This document shows positions 1 to 7,655 of a stretch of DNA of 64,000 nucleotides, piece after piece. The stretch comes from Eubacterium sp. 14-2. Lineage in GTDB: Bacteria; Bacillota; Clostridia; Lachnospirales; Lachnospiraceae. The stretch lies in contig NZ_KE159567.1 in NCBI RefSeq assembly GCF_000403845.2, positions 1,372,911 to 1,436,910 on the forward strand. The letters are read 5' to 3'. Within the stretch, counting starts at the first letter, position 1, and each line of letters starts with the position of its first letter. The position numbers and the translations under genes were made by a program. The notes under the pieces were generated by a model, which did not search any database, had not been told where the DNA came from, and worked only from the letters and a program-made list of their open reading frames with translations.

Positions 1-465
1 GGAGCCTTTGTCAGCGAGATATTCGGAGAGGAAGCAGACGAACTGCGGCGCCGGGGCGGCGACGGCGGAGAGTACGGAGCAACCACAGGCCGGCCGAGAC
101 GCATGGGCTGGTTCGACGTTGTGGCCAGCAGATATGGCTGCCGGATTCAGGGAACCACCGACGTGGCTTTTACGGTATTGGATGTACTGGGGTATCTGGA
201 TGAAATTCCGGTGTGTACGGCATATGAGATTGACGGGAAAATCACCACGGAATTTCCTGCCACTGCCAAACTGGAAAAGGCAAAACCGGTACTGGAAACC
301 CTTCCGGGATGGAAGTGCGATATCCGGGGCATTCGAAAGTATGAAGAACTGCCGGAAAACTGCCGGAAATACATTGAGTTTGTGGAGGAAAAAATCGGAT
401 TCCCCATAACCATGATTTCCAATGGACCAGGCAGGGAGGATATTATTTACCGCAATGGAAAATAA
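1..465 (+). CDS. purA: Adenylosuccinate synthetase, C-terminal part (5' end outside window)
   Basis: Reading is open from base 1 in frame 1 and ends at TAA 463-465. PurA condenses IMP and aspartate, with GTP hydrolysis, to adenylosuccinate in AMP synthesis. The signature GEYGATTGRPRRMGWFD is encoded at about 70-120, followed by the family C-terminus (TTDVAFTVLDVLGYLDEIPVC and a closing GPGREDII). Only about 154 residues of an enzyme usually near 425 are present, because the gene begins before the window. The first ATG seen in this frame (103) is internal. The downstream HAD gene starts 11 bases after the stop and probably shares the transcript, which ends at the hairpin near 1152. Confidence 0.97.
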   Translation, partial: GAFVSEIFGEEADELRRRGGDGGEYGATTGRPRRMGWFDVVASRYGCRIQGTTDVAFTVLDVLGYLDEIPVCTAYEIDGKITTEFPATAKLEKAKPVLETLPGWKCDIRGIRKYEELPENCRKYIEFVEEKIGFPITMISNGPGREDIIYRNGK

Positions 466-475
466 AGGGAAAAGT

Positions 476-1078
476 ATGATAAAGAATATTGTGTTTGATG
501 TGGGAAAGGTGCTGGTGGATTTTGACTGGCAGGGATTTATGTCTGCCCTGAATTTTCCGCCGGAAATTTATGAGAAAGTGGCCGGTGCCACCGTATTGTC
601 GGAGCTGTGGAATGAATTTGACCGGAGCAAAATGTCAGACGAGGAGATACTGAAAGGTTTTCTGGAGAAAGCGCCGGACTGTGAGAAAGAAATTATGCAG
701 TTCTGGGATAATCTTGGCAGCTGTATCAGACGGTATGAGTATGCTCATGACTGGATTCAGAGCCTGCAGGCCCAGGGCTATAAAGTATACCTTCTTTCCA
801 ATTATCCCAGGAGGATTTATTCTCAGAGCATAGAAGAGCTTTCTTTTGTGGAGGAGGTGGACGGTGCCATCTTCTCCTATGAGGTACAGGCTGTCAAGCC
901 GGAACCGGAGATTTATGAAGCGCTGCTGAAAAAGTATCATCTGGACCCCACGGAATGCGTGTTTCTGGATGATAACCGGGGCAATATTATTGCAGCAAAC
1001 CAGCTTGGCATGGCTACCATTCATTTTCACACAAAATCTCAGGCAGAAGAAGAACTGCGGAGCCTGGGTGTGGAATAA
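476..1078 (+). CDS. HAD-superfamily hydrolase (YihX-like sugar-phosphatase type)
   Basis: This 200-residue protein has all four HAD motifs. Motif I is FDVGKVLVDFD near residues 6-16, where the nucleophile Asp sits in a DxG rather than DxDGT context. Motif II is LLSNYP near 104-109, motif III is the Lys of KPEPEIY, and motif IV is FLDDNRGN. The length and the DVGKVL variant fit the subfamily IA phosphatases such as YihX (glucose-1-phosphate phosphatase), but the substrate cannot be read from sequence. ATG 476 is chosen because GGGAAAAG lies just upstream. An upstream in-frame ATG at 422 would overlap purA by 44 bases. It probably forms an operon with purA. Confidence 0.85.
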   Translation: MIKNIVFDVGKVLVDFDWQGFMSALNFPPEIYEKVAGATVLSELWNEFDRSKMSDEEILKGFLEKAPDCEKEIMQFWDNLGSCIRRYEYAHDWIQSLQAQGYKVYLLSNYPRRIYSQSIEELSFVEEVDGAIFSYEVQAVKPEPEIYEALLKKYHLDPTECVFLDDNRGNIIAANQLGMATIHFHTKSQAEEELRSLGVE

Positions 1079-1151
1079 ATACACAGGACAGAATAATTCT
1101 GCTGTTCGGGCAGTGACATAGAGACTGCAGAAGACAGTTTATAATGTAAGG

Positions 1152-1181
1152 GGCATCATGGCAGGTCTGTGATGCCTTTTT
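1152..1181 (+). terminator. Intrinsic terminator after purA/HAD
   Basis: Inverted repeat GGCATCA...TGATGCC (1152-1158 with 1170-1176) is followed by a T run at 1177-1181. It lies 74 bases after the HAD stop. Confidence 0.8.
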
Positions 1182-1218
1182 GCAGTTCATCAGACAGACA
1201 GGATGAACTGCATATTGT

Positions 1219-1479
1219 CTATACGGAAGAGGTGTCTTTGCTGCTTTCGGAAGTCGGAACCTGATCCCTTTCGGTTCTGGAGGAAGAATTTTTCTTAATC
1301 AGACGGTAGACAAACCCGTAGGTCCAGATGAGTACCGGGAGCACAAAGTTGGAAAAAAGAGACGCCATGAACATGGGAAAGAAATCTTTCCCCAGCAGGG
1401 CGAAAATCAGGGTGATAAGGTAGAGGCCCAGGAGCAGGATAACGCCGAGCACCGCCAGGATACGCTGTACTTTTTTCAT
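1219..1479 (-). CDS. Small two-helix membrane protein, unknown function
   Basis: An 86-residue protein, transcribed towards the purA/HAD terminator. Two hydrophobic segments (about residues 8-28 and 36-56) are separated by a short GKDFF loop. A basic, Ser/Glu-rich tail (IKKNSSSRTERD and onward) follows and should lie in the cytoplasm. Start 1479 is preferred over the in-frame ATG at 1491 because GGAGG sits about 7 bases before it. No family was recognised. It stands alone between convergent and divergent neighbours, so context gives no role. Confidence 0.6.
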   Translation of the reverse strand: MKKVQRILAVLGVILLLGLYLITLIFALLGKDFFPMFMASLFSNFVLPVLIWTYGFVYRLIKKNSSSRTERDQVPTSESSKDTSSV

Positions 1480-1608
1480 GATTTCCTCCATTTCTGCGCC
1501 AGTTGCGCAAACAAATCATACATATGGCTTATATTTCATTCTTATCATAGCCTGAACAGAGAGGTTTGGCAAGAAAATTTTTCAGAGGAAAATCAGCCAG
1601 GGAAAATA

Positions 1609-1637
1609 TTGATAATTAACAGCCGGCGTAATATAAT
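1609..1637 (+). promoter_or_regulatory. Sigma-A-type promoter of azlCD
   Basis: TTGATA at 1609-1614, a 17-base spacer, and a consensus TATAAT at 1632-1637. It lies 38 bases before azlC. Confidence 0.8.
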
Positions 1638-1674
1638 GGGAACTGTTCAGTATAACAAATGAGAGGATAATAGA

Positions 1675-2397
1675 ATGAAACAGTTTTTACAGGGAATAAA
1701 AGATGGAAGCCCCATTGGAATTGGATACTTTTCCGTTTCCTTTACCTTCGGGCTGGCGGCCGCCTCCTCTGGCCTGGGCTGGTGGGAGGCTCTGCTGGTT
1801 TCCATGATGAACATGACTTCCGCCGGACAGTTTGCAGGAATTACAGTGATGGCCGCCGCAGGTTCTTACCTGGAAATGGCGGTGTCCCAGTTTGTAATTA
1901 ACTTAAGATATGCACTGATGAGCATTTCCTTATCCCAGAAAGTGGAAAGCCGGTTCGGGGCCGGCAAAAAGCTGATCCTGGGTTTTGCGAATACAGATGA
2001 AATTTTTGCAGTGGCCATGAGCCGGGAGGGAGAGGTCAGCAGCCGTTATTTTGCAGGTCTTGCATCTTTGCCTTATCTGGGCTGGACAGTGGGGACACTG
2101 GTTGGGGCAGTCTGCGGGAACATACTGCCGAAACAGGTCAGCGACGCCCTTGGCCTTGCCATATACGGAATGTTTATTGCTATTATTGTGCCGGCCATGA
2201 AAAAGAATGGAAAAATTCTGAAAATGGTGATACTGGCAGTGGTTTTGAGCTGCTGTATCTGCTATATCCCTCTGTTTGGGGGGATTTCCCAGGGTTTTGC
2301 CATTATTATCTGCGCAGTGGCCGCCTCGGCAGTGGGAGCCATATGTTTTCCCATGGAAGAGGAAACAGAAAATAACGGACAGGAGGAAACCCAATGA
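1675..2397 (+). CDS. azlC: Branched-chain amino acid exporter, large subunit AzlC
   Basis: A 240-residue integral membrane protein of the AzlC (LIV-E) family, the large subunit of two-component exporters of branched-chain amino acids and analogues. The N-terminal stretch KDGSPIGIGYFSVSFTFGLA and the following ASSGLGWWEALLVSMMNMTSAGQFA are the conserved first repeat of the family. The rest alternates hydrophobic helices with short loops, and the acidic tail EEETENNGQEE should be cytoplasmic. The length is typical. Its stop overlaps the azlD start (ATGA), which indicates translational coupling. A good promoter lies just upstream. Confidence 0.93.
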   Translation: MKQFLQGIKDGSPIGIGYFSVSFTFGLAAASSGLGWWEALLVSMMNMTSAGQFAGITVMAAAGSYLEMAVSQFVINLRYALMSISLSQKVESRFGAGKKLILGFANTDEIFAVAMSREGEVSSRYFAGLASLPYLGWTVGTLVGAVCGNILPKQVSDALGLAIYGMFIAIIVPAMKKNGKILKMVILAVVLSCCICYIPLFGGISQGFAIIICAVAASAVGAICFPMEEETENNGQEETQ

Positions 2398-2708
2398 AAT
2401 CAGGAAATTTCTGGATATATCTGCTGGTAATGTTCGGGGTCACCTATCTCATCCGGGTGCTTCCCTTTGTGGCATTTCGCAAAAAGATTGAGAACCGGTA
2501 TGTACGTTCCTTTCTGGCTTATATTCCCTATACAGTGTTGGGAGCAATGACATTTCCGGCGGTACTGTATGCCACCGGTTCCCTGGTGACAGCCCTTGCC
2601 GGAGTGGCAGCAGCTTTTGCGGCGGCCTGGCGGGGAAAAGGACTGTTTACTGTGGCGGCCTGCGCCAGCGTAACAGCTTTTGCGGTGGGACTGATTCCCG
2701 GCCTGTAA
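2394..2708 (+). CDS. azlD: Branched-chain amino acid exporter, small subunit AzlD
   Basis: A 104-residue membrane protein of the AzlD family, with four predicted hydrophobic segments. The YLIRVLPF motif near residues 18-25 and the RSFLAYIPYTVLGAMTFPA stretch are typical. It is the small partner of AzlC and probably sits with it in the cytoplasmic membrane. The start overlaps the azlC stop by 4 bases. The two genes occur almost always as a pair, which supports both calls. Confidence 0.92.
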   Translation: MKSGNFWIYLLVMFGVTYLIRVLPFVAFRKKIENRYVRSFLAYIPYTVLGAMTFPAVLYATGSLVTALAGVAAAFAAAWRGKGLFTVAACASVTAFAVGLIPGL

Positions 2709-2798
2709 ATTTCCATTATGTACAGCCGAAGGAGCAGCGGATGGCGGGCCATATGGCTGTTTTTACCGGGGAAGTGAAAACTTCCACGATAAATCGAA

Positions 2799-2827
2799 GT
2801 GACAGTGACCGGAAACCGTGTTACAAT
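2799..2827 (+). promoter_or_regulatory. Probable deoD promoter
   Basis: GTGACA (2799-2804), a 17-base spacer, and TACAAT (2822-2827), ending 33 bases before the deoD ATG. The -35 has one departure from consensus at its first base. Confidence 0.5.
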
Positions 2828-2860
2828 AAAACCATGATTTACGGGAAGGGAGGAAAAATC

Positions 2861-3580
2861 ATGTCAAATATACCAACACCCCATATTGAGGCAAAAGCCG
2901 GAGATTTTGCAAAAACGGTGTTAATGCCGGGAGACCCCCTGCGGGCAAAATATATCGCCGAGACGTATCTGGAGCAGGTGAGATGTGTCAGCCGGGTACG
3001 GGGAATGCTGGGCTATACAGGGCTTTACAAAGGAAAAGAGCTGTCTGTGATGGGTTCCGGCATGGGAATGCCTTCCATAGGAATTTATTCCTATGAGCTG
3101 TATAATTTTTATGATGTGGACAATATTATCCGGGTAGGCTCGGCGGGAGCCATTCTGGATGATGTAAATGTGCTGGACGTGGTAATCGGGATGGGGGCTT
3201 CCATTGTTTCAGATTATCCGGATCAGTTTGACTGCCCCGGACATCTGGCCCCTCTGGCAGATTATGATTTGCTGAGCACAGCAGTAGAAAGTGCAAAAGA
3301 GCTGGGGACCCCGGTAAGAGTTGGGAATATTCTGTCAGAAGATGCATTTTATACAGACCGGCCGAACAGCAAAGACTGTTTCCGAAAAATGGGCGTGCTG
3401 GCGGTGGAGATGGAGAGCGGCGCCCTTTACCTGAATGCGGCCAGAGCAGGGAAACGGGCATTGTGTATTCTGACCATTTCCGACCATATTTACAGGCCGG
3501 AGCAGCTTACCTCGGAACAGAGGCAGACAGGATTTGGAAAAATGATTGAGATTGCGCTGGAAACAGCACGCCGGGTGTAA
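2861..3580 (+). CDS. deoD: Purine-nucleoside phosphorylase, DeoD (trimeric/hexameric NP-I) type
   Basis: This 239-residue enzyme cleaves purine (deoxy)nucleosides with phosphate to the free base and (deoxy)ribose-1-phosphate, in purine salvage. Family marks include MPGDPLRAKYIAETYLE near the N-terminus (phosphate-binding region), GSGMGMPSIGIYSYEL, RVGSAGAI, the nucleoside-binding VEMESGALY, and TISDHIYRPEQLTSEQR with the catalytic Asp near residue 204. The length matches DeoD. ATG 2861 is chosen because of GGGAGG 8 bases before it; the earlier in-frame ATG at 2741 would add residues unlike the family. It is monocistronic, with a bidirectional hairpin downstream. Confidence 0.95.
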   Translation: MSNIPTPHIEAKAGDFAKTVLMPGDPLRAKYIAETYLEQVRCVSRVRGMLGYTGLYKGKELSVMGSGMGMPSIGIYSYELYNFYDVDNIIRVGSAGAILDDVNVLDVVIGMGASIVSDYPDQFDCPGHLAPLADYDLLSTAVESAKELGTPVRVGNILSEDAFYTDRPNSKDCFRKMGVLAVEMESGALYLNAARAGKRALCILTISDHIYRPEQLTSEQRQTGFGKMIEIALETARRV

Positions 3581-3722
3581 AAGGTGTGACTGAACAATTG
3601 AAATCCGAGGACTGGCTGTGCTGGCTTCAGAAAATCCAAAAGTTTGGATTTTGCAACGTCTTAATAACATAAGGGCTTGTGCAGGAGAGATTGCAGACGA
3701 GGAAATGATTCAAATGTAAAAG

Positions 3723-3754
3723 ATAAGGGTGGGGAAAACCTCACCCTTATTTTC
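3723..3754. terminator. Bidirectional intrinsic terminator
   Basis: ATAAGGGTGGGG (3723-3734) pairs with CCTCACCCTTAT (3739-3750), loop AAAA, followed by TTTT. It lies between convergent deoD and the LytTR regulator. About 140 bases before it (3581-3722) show no gene. Confidence 0.8.
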
Positions 3755-3802
3755 ATCAAACAATGCAATTTTAATGTGAAGATGACAGTATTGACAATTT
3801 CT

Positions 3803-4522
3803 TTAAAGCCCTTTCATCATGCGTGTGGACATCAGGCAAGTTTCTCCATTGGTAAAATGGATGATTCGATTTTTAGTGTCAACTTCTTTTATATTATTTT
3901 TGTTTCTTATAAATGCCCGGTGGCAACGCACAAAATTGCTGTCCAATGCGCCTGTTAGTTCTTTTAAGGTGCCGGGAAATTCAATCTGGCGGTCTTTTGC
4001 ATGGAGAATGACTTTATGGATATTGCTGGAGGTTTCAAAAAATAAAATATCATCATAATCTACGCTGATTTTTCGTCCGCCAGCTTCAAGGGTATAGACT
4101 TTATGTGTCTTGTTGGTTTGGAGCGTATGCCGCTCCATTGCATTTAACAGACATTCTCTGAGTTTCACTTTTACTTCGGCAGGGTTGTCTTTTAATACAA
4201 AGTCCATCGCCTCTACCCGATACTGAAAAGTCATATAGCTCAGTTCTGAATGTGCTGTTATGAATATGATGAAACCACGAGGATCATATAATCTGATTTG
4301 CTGTGCCAGCTTCATTCCATTCATGTTGCTGTTCAAATCAATATCAAGGAAATAAATGCCTGTGTTCTGGCTGGTCCTGACTTTTTCCAACAACATATAA
4401 GGGTCTCCTGTATCTAAAGTAAGCTGCATATCTAATTCTTCTATCAGAACAATATTTTGAATGATATTTACAACAGTCTGCCGCTGTGCGGCGTTGTCTT
4501 CGCATACAAAGATATCTAACAT
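3803..4522 (-). CDS. LytTR-family response regulator (AgrA/ComE/VirR type)
   Basis: A 239-residue two-domain regulator. The receiver domain (about 1-120) has the acidic pair ED at residues 8-9, the phosphoacceptor Asp in FLDIDLNSNMNG, and ITAHSELSY. The LytTR DNA-binding domain (about 135-238) has KISVDYDDILFFETSSNIHKV and RCHRAFIRNKNNI. Such regulators bind paired direct repeats upstream of peptide-pheromone, bacteriocin or virulence genes. It lies 6 bases after the sensor kinase gene, with which it forms an operon. Since that kinase is frameshifted, the regulator may be orphaned in this strain. Confidence 0.9.
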   Translation of the reverse strand: MLDIFVCEDNAAQRQTVVNIIQNIVLIEELDMQLTLDTGDPYMLLEKVRTSQNTGIYFLDIDLNSNMNGMKLAQQIRLYDPRGFIIFITAHSELSYMTFQYRVEAMDFVLKDNPAEVKVKLRECLLNAMERHTLQTNKTHKVYTLEAGGRKISVDYDDILFFETSSNIHKVILHAKDRQIEFPGTLKELTGALDSNFVRCHRAFIRNKNNIKEVDTKNRIIHFTNGETCLMSTRMMKGL

Positions 4523-4528
4523 ATGATG

Positions 4529-5823
4529 TCATTCCTTTCTGTCAGTAAGTTCTACGTGTTGTGTAAAATAGCCGCATTTCATTGTTGTTTCTAATAGCAC
4601 GTTGTCATAAGAACTGATAATTTTCCGGGCGTTCCCAAGCCCGATTCCCTGATGCCCGATTTTTGTGCTAAAACCATTTTGTTTTAATTTATGCAGCATT
4701 ACACCGTTATTCTGAAAGCGGTTGCTTATGATGATTGATACACCAGTTTTATTCTGGATGATATTTAAGCCTATTTGCGGCTGTTCTGTCTCCAATGTGG
4801 CTTCAATCGCATTGTCTAAAAAGATTCCCAGTATTCTGGCAAGGTCTACTGTGTCTATCAGAAAACTTTCCACTTTGTCGGGAATATCAATGGTGATGTC
4901 AATCCCTGATTCATGGGCGTAAATCATTTTTGCTGAGAGCAGGCTTTTGATTTCCAGCACACTGATGTTGCTAAGCTGGTTCAACTTGTAATCTTCCCCT
5001 GTAATCAGATTCTTCGTTGGGAAGATTCTGCTTTCAAAAAAATCCTTTAACCTGTCCATATCACCATTTTCAATATAACCAGATAGAGAGAGCAGAATAT
5101 TAACATAATCATGCTTAAAGGAGCGCAGGCTGTTATACATGGCTTCTAAATTCCGTGTGTAGTCCTGTAAGTCCTGCATGGCTTTCTGCTTTGCTTCAGT
5201 CTGTACCTGTTCCAGATAAGAGCGGCGCATAGCCAGAAGTAAACAACACATCACAAGCAGATACCCTGAAATGTGTAAGACATTATTATATATCATTTTG
5301 CCGACAGAGCCGTTTTGTCCTGGAATCAGATTATCAAACAGATAGATGGTTATAAGGAGCAGTAATGCAGCATCTATCACATACCATGTCTGCGGAAGAC
5401 GCAAAATGCCTTTGCCAGACAGGAATACTTTTTTCAGCAGCTTGCCGCAAACCAGCGTAATCCAATAAAACAGCAAAGTATAAATCAAATCAATGCCGTA
5501 AAAAAATACCACTGATTTGATAAAGGTGAGGGAATCAGTATATAAAGAAAATTTGCCAGCAGATTCTCTGTCACAACGGCAAGCATACATCCAGTCATAC
5601 CCATAAAAACATTCTGTGGTGCAGTGTCACGGCAGGCTATCAACCCATAAATACATACTGCCACCAGAATACCGAACAAACCGTATGGAACACAGGCGAG
5701 GAGCGTTACAGGCATTCCAGCAGCCAACAGCAGTATATAAAGAACGCTAAATGCTTTGAAGTTCATATGCTGAGGCCATACATTGCGGATAGCAAGGGAA
5801 AGCCGAAAAAAAGATAGTAACAT
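4529..5823 (-). pseudogene. AgrC/ComD-like sensor histidine kinase, split by a frameshift in a T tract
   Basis: Two overlapping reading frames encode one kinase. The N-terminal frame starts at 5823 (MLLSFFRLSLAIRN, with AGAAGGA upstream) and gives several membrane helices before stopping near 5485. The second frame carries the remaining helices, a dimerisation region with FKHDYVNILLSLSGYI, and a C-terminal GHKL ATPase (DNAIEA as N box, GIGLGNARKI as G box). The break falls at a run of seven T on the coding strand (5500-5506). Eight T would join the frames as QWYFFYGIDLIYTLLFYW. This could be true inactivation, slippage-type phase variation or a sequence error. Confidence 0.8.
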
Positions 5824-6050
5824 TTCAATATATTCCTTCTTTCGATATTTACTTCCCTGATTATACTTTATACCATTCTTTATATCAACTACCCTCTGCA
5901 AAAATGACGAATAAGTGCGTGTTCTGTAAAAGAAAAAACGCATTTATTCATGAATTGGGGCATTTCATGACTGTTTTGAAAGAATTGCTGTTTTCTCTGG
6001 TATACTATTTTGCAGTAAATAAATTTATTTTGGAAAGGAAACAGGAAGAT

Positions 6051-6248
6051 ATGAAGCATTTATTAAAAGGGGCTGCTGTAGCAGCGGTGGTATTGGTTGC
6101 TTTAATGATAATCAATATGTTTTGTAACATGCACGACATTCACTTAGACCAGACAGCGACAGGTACAATATCAGCAGTTTGTGCCATGCTGTTTTATCAT
6201 GGATTGATCAGGAAGGAAAAAAGTAAAGATGATGGGAATGAAAAATAA
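6051..6248 (+). CDS. Small two-helix membrane protein next to the LytTR system
   Basis: A 65-residue protein with a first hydrophobic helix (GAAVAAVVLVALMIINMF), a short loop MHDIHLDQTATG, a second helix (TISAVCAMLFYHGLI) and a charged tail KEKSKDDGNEK. ATG 6051 follows AGGAAG at the right distance. It is transcribed divergently from the LytTR kinase/regulator pair, which is often the position of a regulated target gene, so control by that regulator is a reasonable inference. No family was recognised. Confidence 0.6.
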   Translation: MKHLLKGAAVAAVVLVALMIINMFCNMHDIHLDQTATGTISAVCAMLFYHGLIRKEKSKDDGNEK

Positions 6249-6538
6249 CGAGTAATCATTTTGCAGGTCAAATATCTTTAAAGGAGCAGATTACTAAAAC
6301 GTCTGGGAACAAACATAAACACGGCAGGTTATAACAAAAATTTTCACATACATAGGAGAAATATAGCAAAGAAATACAACCGCAGGGACTACAACAGCTT
6401 TCCCATGAGGCCGTCAGTCTGGAAATCACCAGATGAGGTACCTGGAAATTATTTGCGACCAGTGTAACAAATGTTTGACACTTTAAAAATCAACAGAGGC
6501 CCCCCTGGGCCTCTCAGGAAAGTTATCCGCTTATCTTC
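6249..6538. other. Intergenic stretch without a gene
   Basis: No coding frame of useful length is visible. The only structure is the inverted repeat GAGGCCC...GGGCCTC at about 6497-6514. It lacks a T run on either side, so I do not call it a terminator. Confidence 0.5.
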
Positions 6539-6590
6539 TTGACATTTCCCTTTGGTTAGCATATACTAACTGTAAATGAAAACCATTCTC
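6539..6590 (+). promoter_or_regulatory. Promoter with overlapping Fur-box-like operator
   Basis: TTGACA at 6539-6544, a 17-base spacer and TATACT at 6562-6567 form a near-consensus promoter. Immediately downstream, GTAAATGAAAACCATTCTC (6572-6590) matches the 19-base Fur consensus GATAATGATAATCATTATC at 14 positions. A repressor bound there would cover the start of transcription. The next gene is an iron-transport-associated type, which fits iron control. The match is by eye; the assignment to Fur is inference. Confidence 0.65.
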
Positions 6591-6612
6591 AGAAAGAACA
6601 GGAGGAATTGCA

Positions 6613-6765
6613 ATGGGAACCTTTATTGTGGGCGGAATCGTATTAATCATTGCAGCAGGGGCAGTGGCTGTGATATACAGAGATAAAAAAGCGGGAAAAT
6701 GCAGCGGAGGCTGCAGCGGCTGCAGCGGCTGCGGGAAGAGCTGTTCTGGCCAGCGGGACATATAA
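6613..6765 (+). CDS. FeoB-associated Cys-rich membrane protein
   Basis: A 50-residue protein with one N-terminal membrane helix (FIVGGIVLIIAAGAVAVIY), a short basic linker RDKKAGK, and a cytoplasmic tail with repeated CSGGC/CSGC units (five Cys in all). This is the layout of the small FeoB-associated Cys-rich proteins (PF12669-like), which accompany ferrous-iron transporters. Here no feoA or feoB is adjacent, so it is an orphan copy. GGAGG precedes ATG 6613. A Fur-box-like site overlaps its promoter, which agrees with a role in iron handling. Confidence 0.8.
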   Translation: MGTFIVGGIVLIIAAGAVAVIYRDKKAGKCSGGCSGCSGCGKSCSGQRDI

Positions 6766-6867
6766 AGTTTATAAAATATTAAGAAAGTCGTAAGACACGC
6801 CTTCTGAAATTATGTTATGATAAACATGCATAAGTTTTATTATAATATCAGTTCAGGAGGTGTTTTT

Positions 6868-6954
6868 ATGCGAAAGAAAAAAGGTCTTATTTTGATTATG
6901 GTGGTTCTGGCAGCGGCAGGAGCGTTGTTTGCCGGATATCGTGCAGCAAAATAG
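6868..6954 (+). CDS. 28-residue single-helix peptide, N-terminal paralogue of the next gene
   Basis: A very short frame with a strong AGGAGGTG site 6 bases before ATG 6868. It encodes a basic start MRKKKG, one hydrophobic helix, and the end AAAGALFAGYRAAK. The helix and the AAGALFAG motif match the N-terminus of the gene at 7053 (VAAGALFAGRH). It may be a real membrane peptide or the stub of a duplicated gene. The strong ribosome site argues that it is translated. A hairpin with a T run follows. Confidence 0.45.
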   Translation: MRKKKGLILIMVVLAAAGALFAGYRAAK

Positions 6955-6972
6955 AAATCAGAACACGCTGAG

Positions 6973-7031
6973 AACCCCTGCAGCCTGAAGCATGTCAGGT
7001 TTGATATTCTTCAGATTGCTGCGGGGTTTTT
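6973..7031 (+). terminator. Probable intrinsic terminator
   Basis: AACCCCTGCAGC (6973-6984) pairs, with one bulge, with GCTGCGGGGTT (7018-7028), followed by further T. The loop is long (about 33 bases), so efficiency is uncertain. Confidence 0.5.
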
Positions 7032-7052
7032 GACTGTCAGGAGGTATTTTTA

Positions 7053-7496
7053 ATGAGAAAGCAGAAAAAGCGGAGAAAACACATGGCACTGCTGGCTGTC
7101 ACGACCGTTCTGGTAGTGGCGGCAGGGGCGCTGTTTGCAGGACGCCATGTGATTGTGCAGGAGATAAAGACGAAAGCAGCTGTGGAAATCGGCAGGAAAA
7201 TGCTGGAAGCGCAGATCGGACAGACGGTTCGGATTAATGGACAGGAAACAGATGTTTCCGACATCGCAGCTCAGATAGAACAGCAGATGGATGAAGAGGA
7301 TGTACAGAAGATAACGGAAATTGCGGAAAAGTATATTTCGCCGGAAAATATCAGGCAGGCTGCGAATCTGGCGGCAGGCGGCGACACGGAGGGACTGAAA
7401 AATCTGGCGGAAGGCCAGATAAGTGAAGAAGATAAGCAAAAGCTGCAGGGACTGTATGACAAATATAAGGATCAGATACAGAATTACATACCATAA
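7053..7496 (+). CDS. Membrane-anchored or secreted protein, unknown function
   Basis: A 147-residue protein with a very basic N-terminus (MRKQKKRRKH), one hydrophobic helix (about residues 11-30), and a long, acidic, Gln-rich, helical outer part (for example IEQQMDEEDVQKITEIAEKY and EGQISEEDKQKLQGLYDKYK). It looks like an uncleaved signal anchor with an extracytoplasmic helical domain. No family was recognised. AGGAGG precedes ATG 7053. Its N-terminus is repeated in the 28-residue peptide just upstream. The coiled-coil gene downstream has its own promoter. Confidence 0.6.
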   Translation: MRKQKKRRKHMALLAVTTVLVVAAGALFAGRHVIVQEIKTKAAVEIGRKMLEAQIGQTVRINGQETDVSDIAAQIEQQMDEEDVQKITEIAEKYISPENIRQAANLAAGGDTEGLKNLAEGQISEEDKQKLQGLYDKYKDQIQNYIP

Positions 7497-7527
7497 AATA
7501 TAAATGACGTCCTGAAAAATCAATTCC

Positions 7528-7556
7528 TTGCAAAAGAGTATGCGAAATGCTACAAT
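7528..7556 (+). promoter_or_regulatory. Promoter of the coiled-coil gene
   Basis: TTGCAA (7528-7533), a 17-base spacer, and TACAAT (7551-7556), giving a leader of about 95 bases before ATG 7656. Confidence 0.6.
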
Positions 7557-7655
7557 GTAAAAAGAATTCTGCACCGCAGGATTATATGCCTGAGATATGG
7601 GTGCTGTCCGTCCGGCATATGGAATTTAAATACGGGAGGAAAAATAGGAAATATT

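Noticed and set aside
6497-6514. GAGGCCC/GGGCCTC hairpin as an intrinsic terminator
   Set aside because: No T run follows on either strand.
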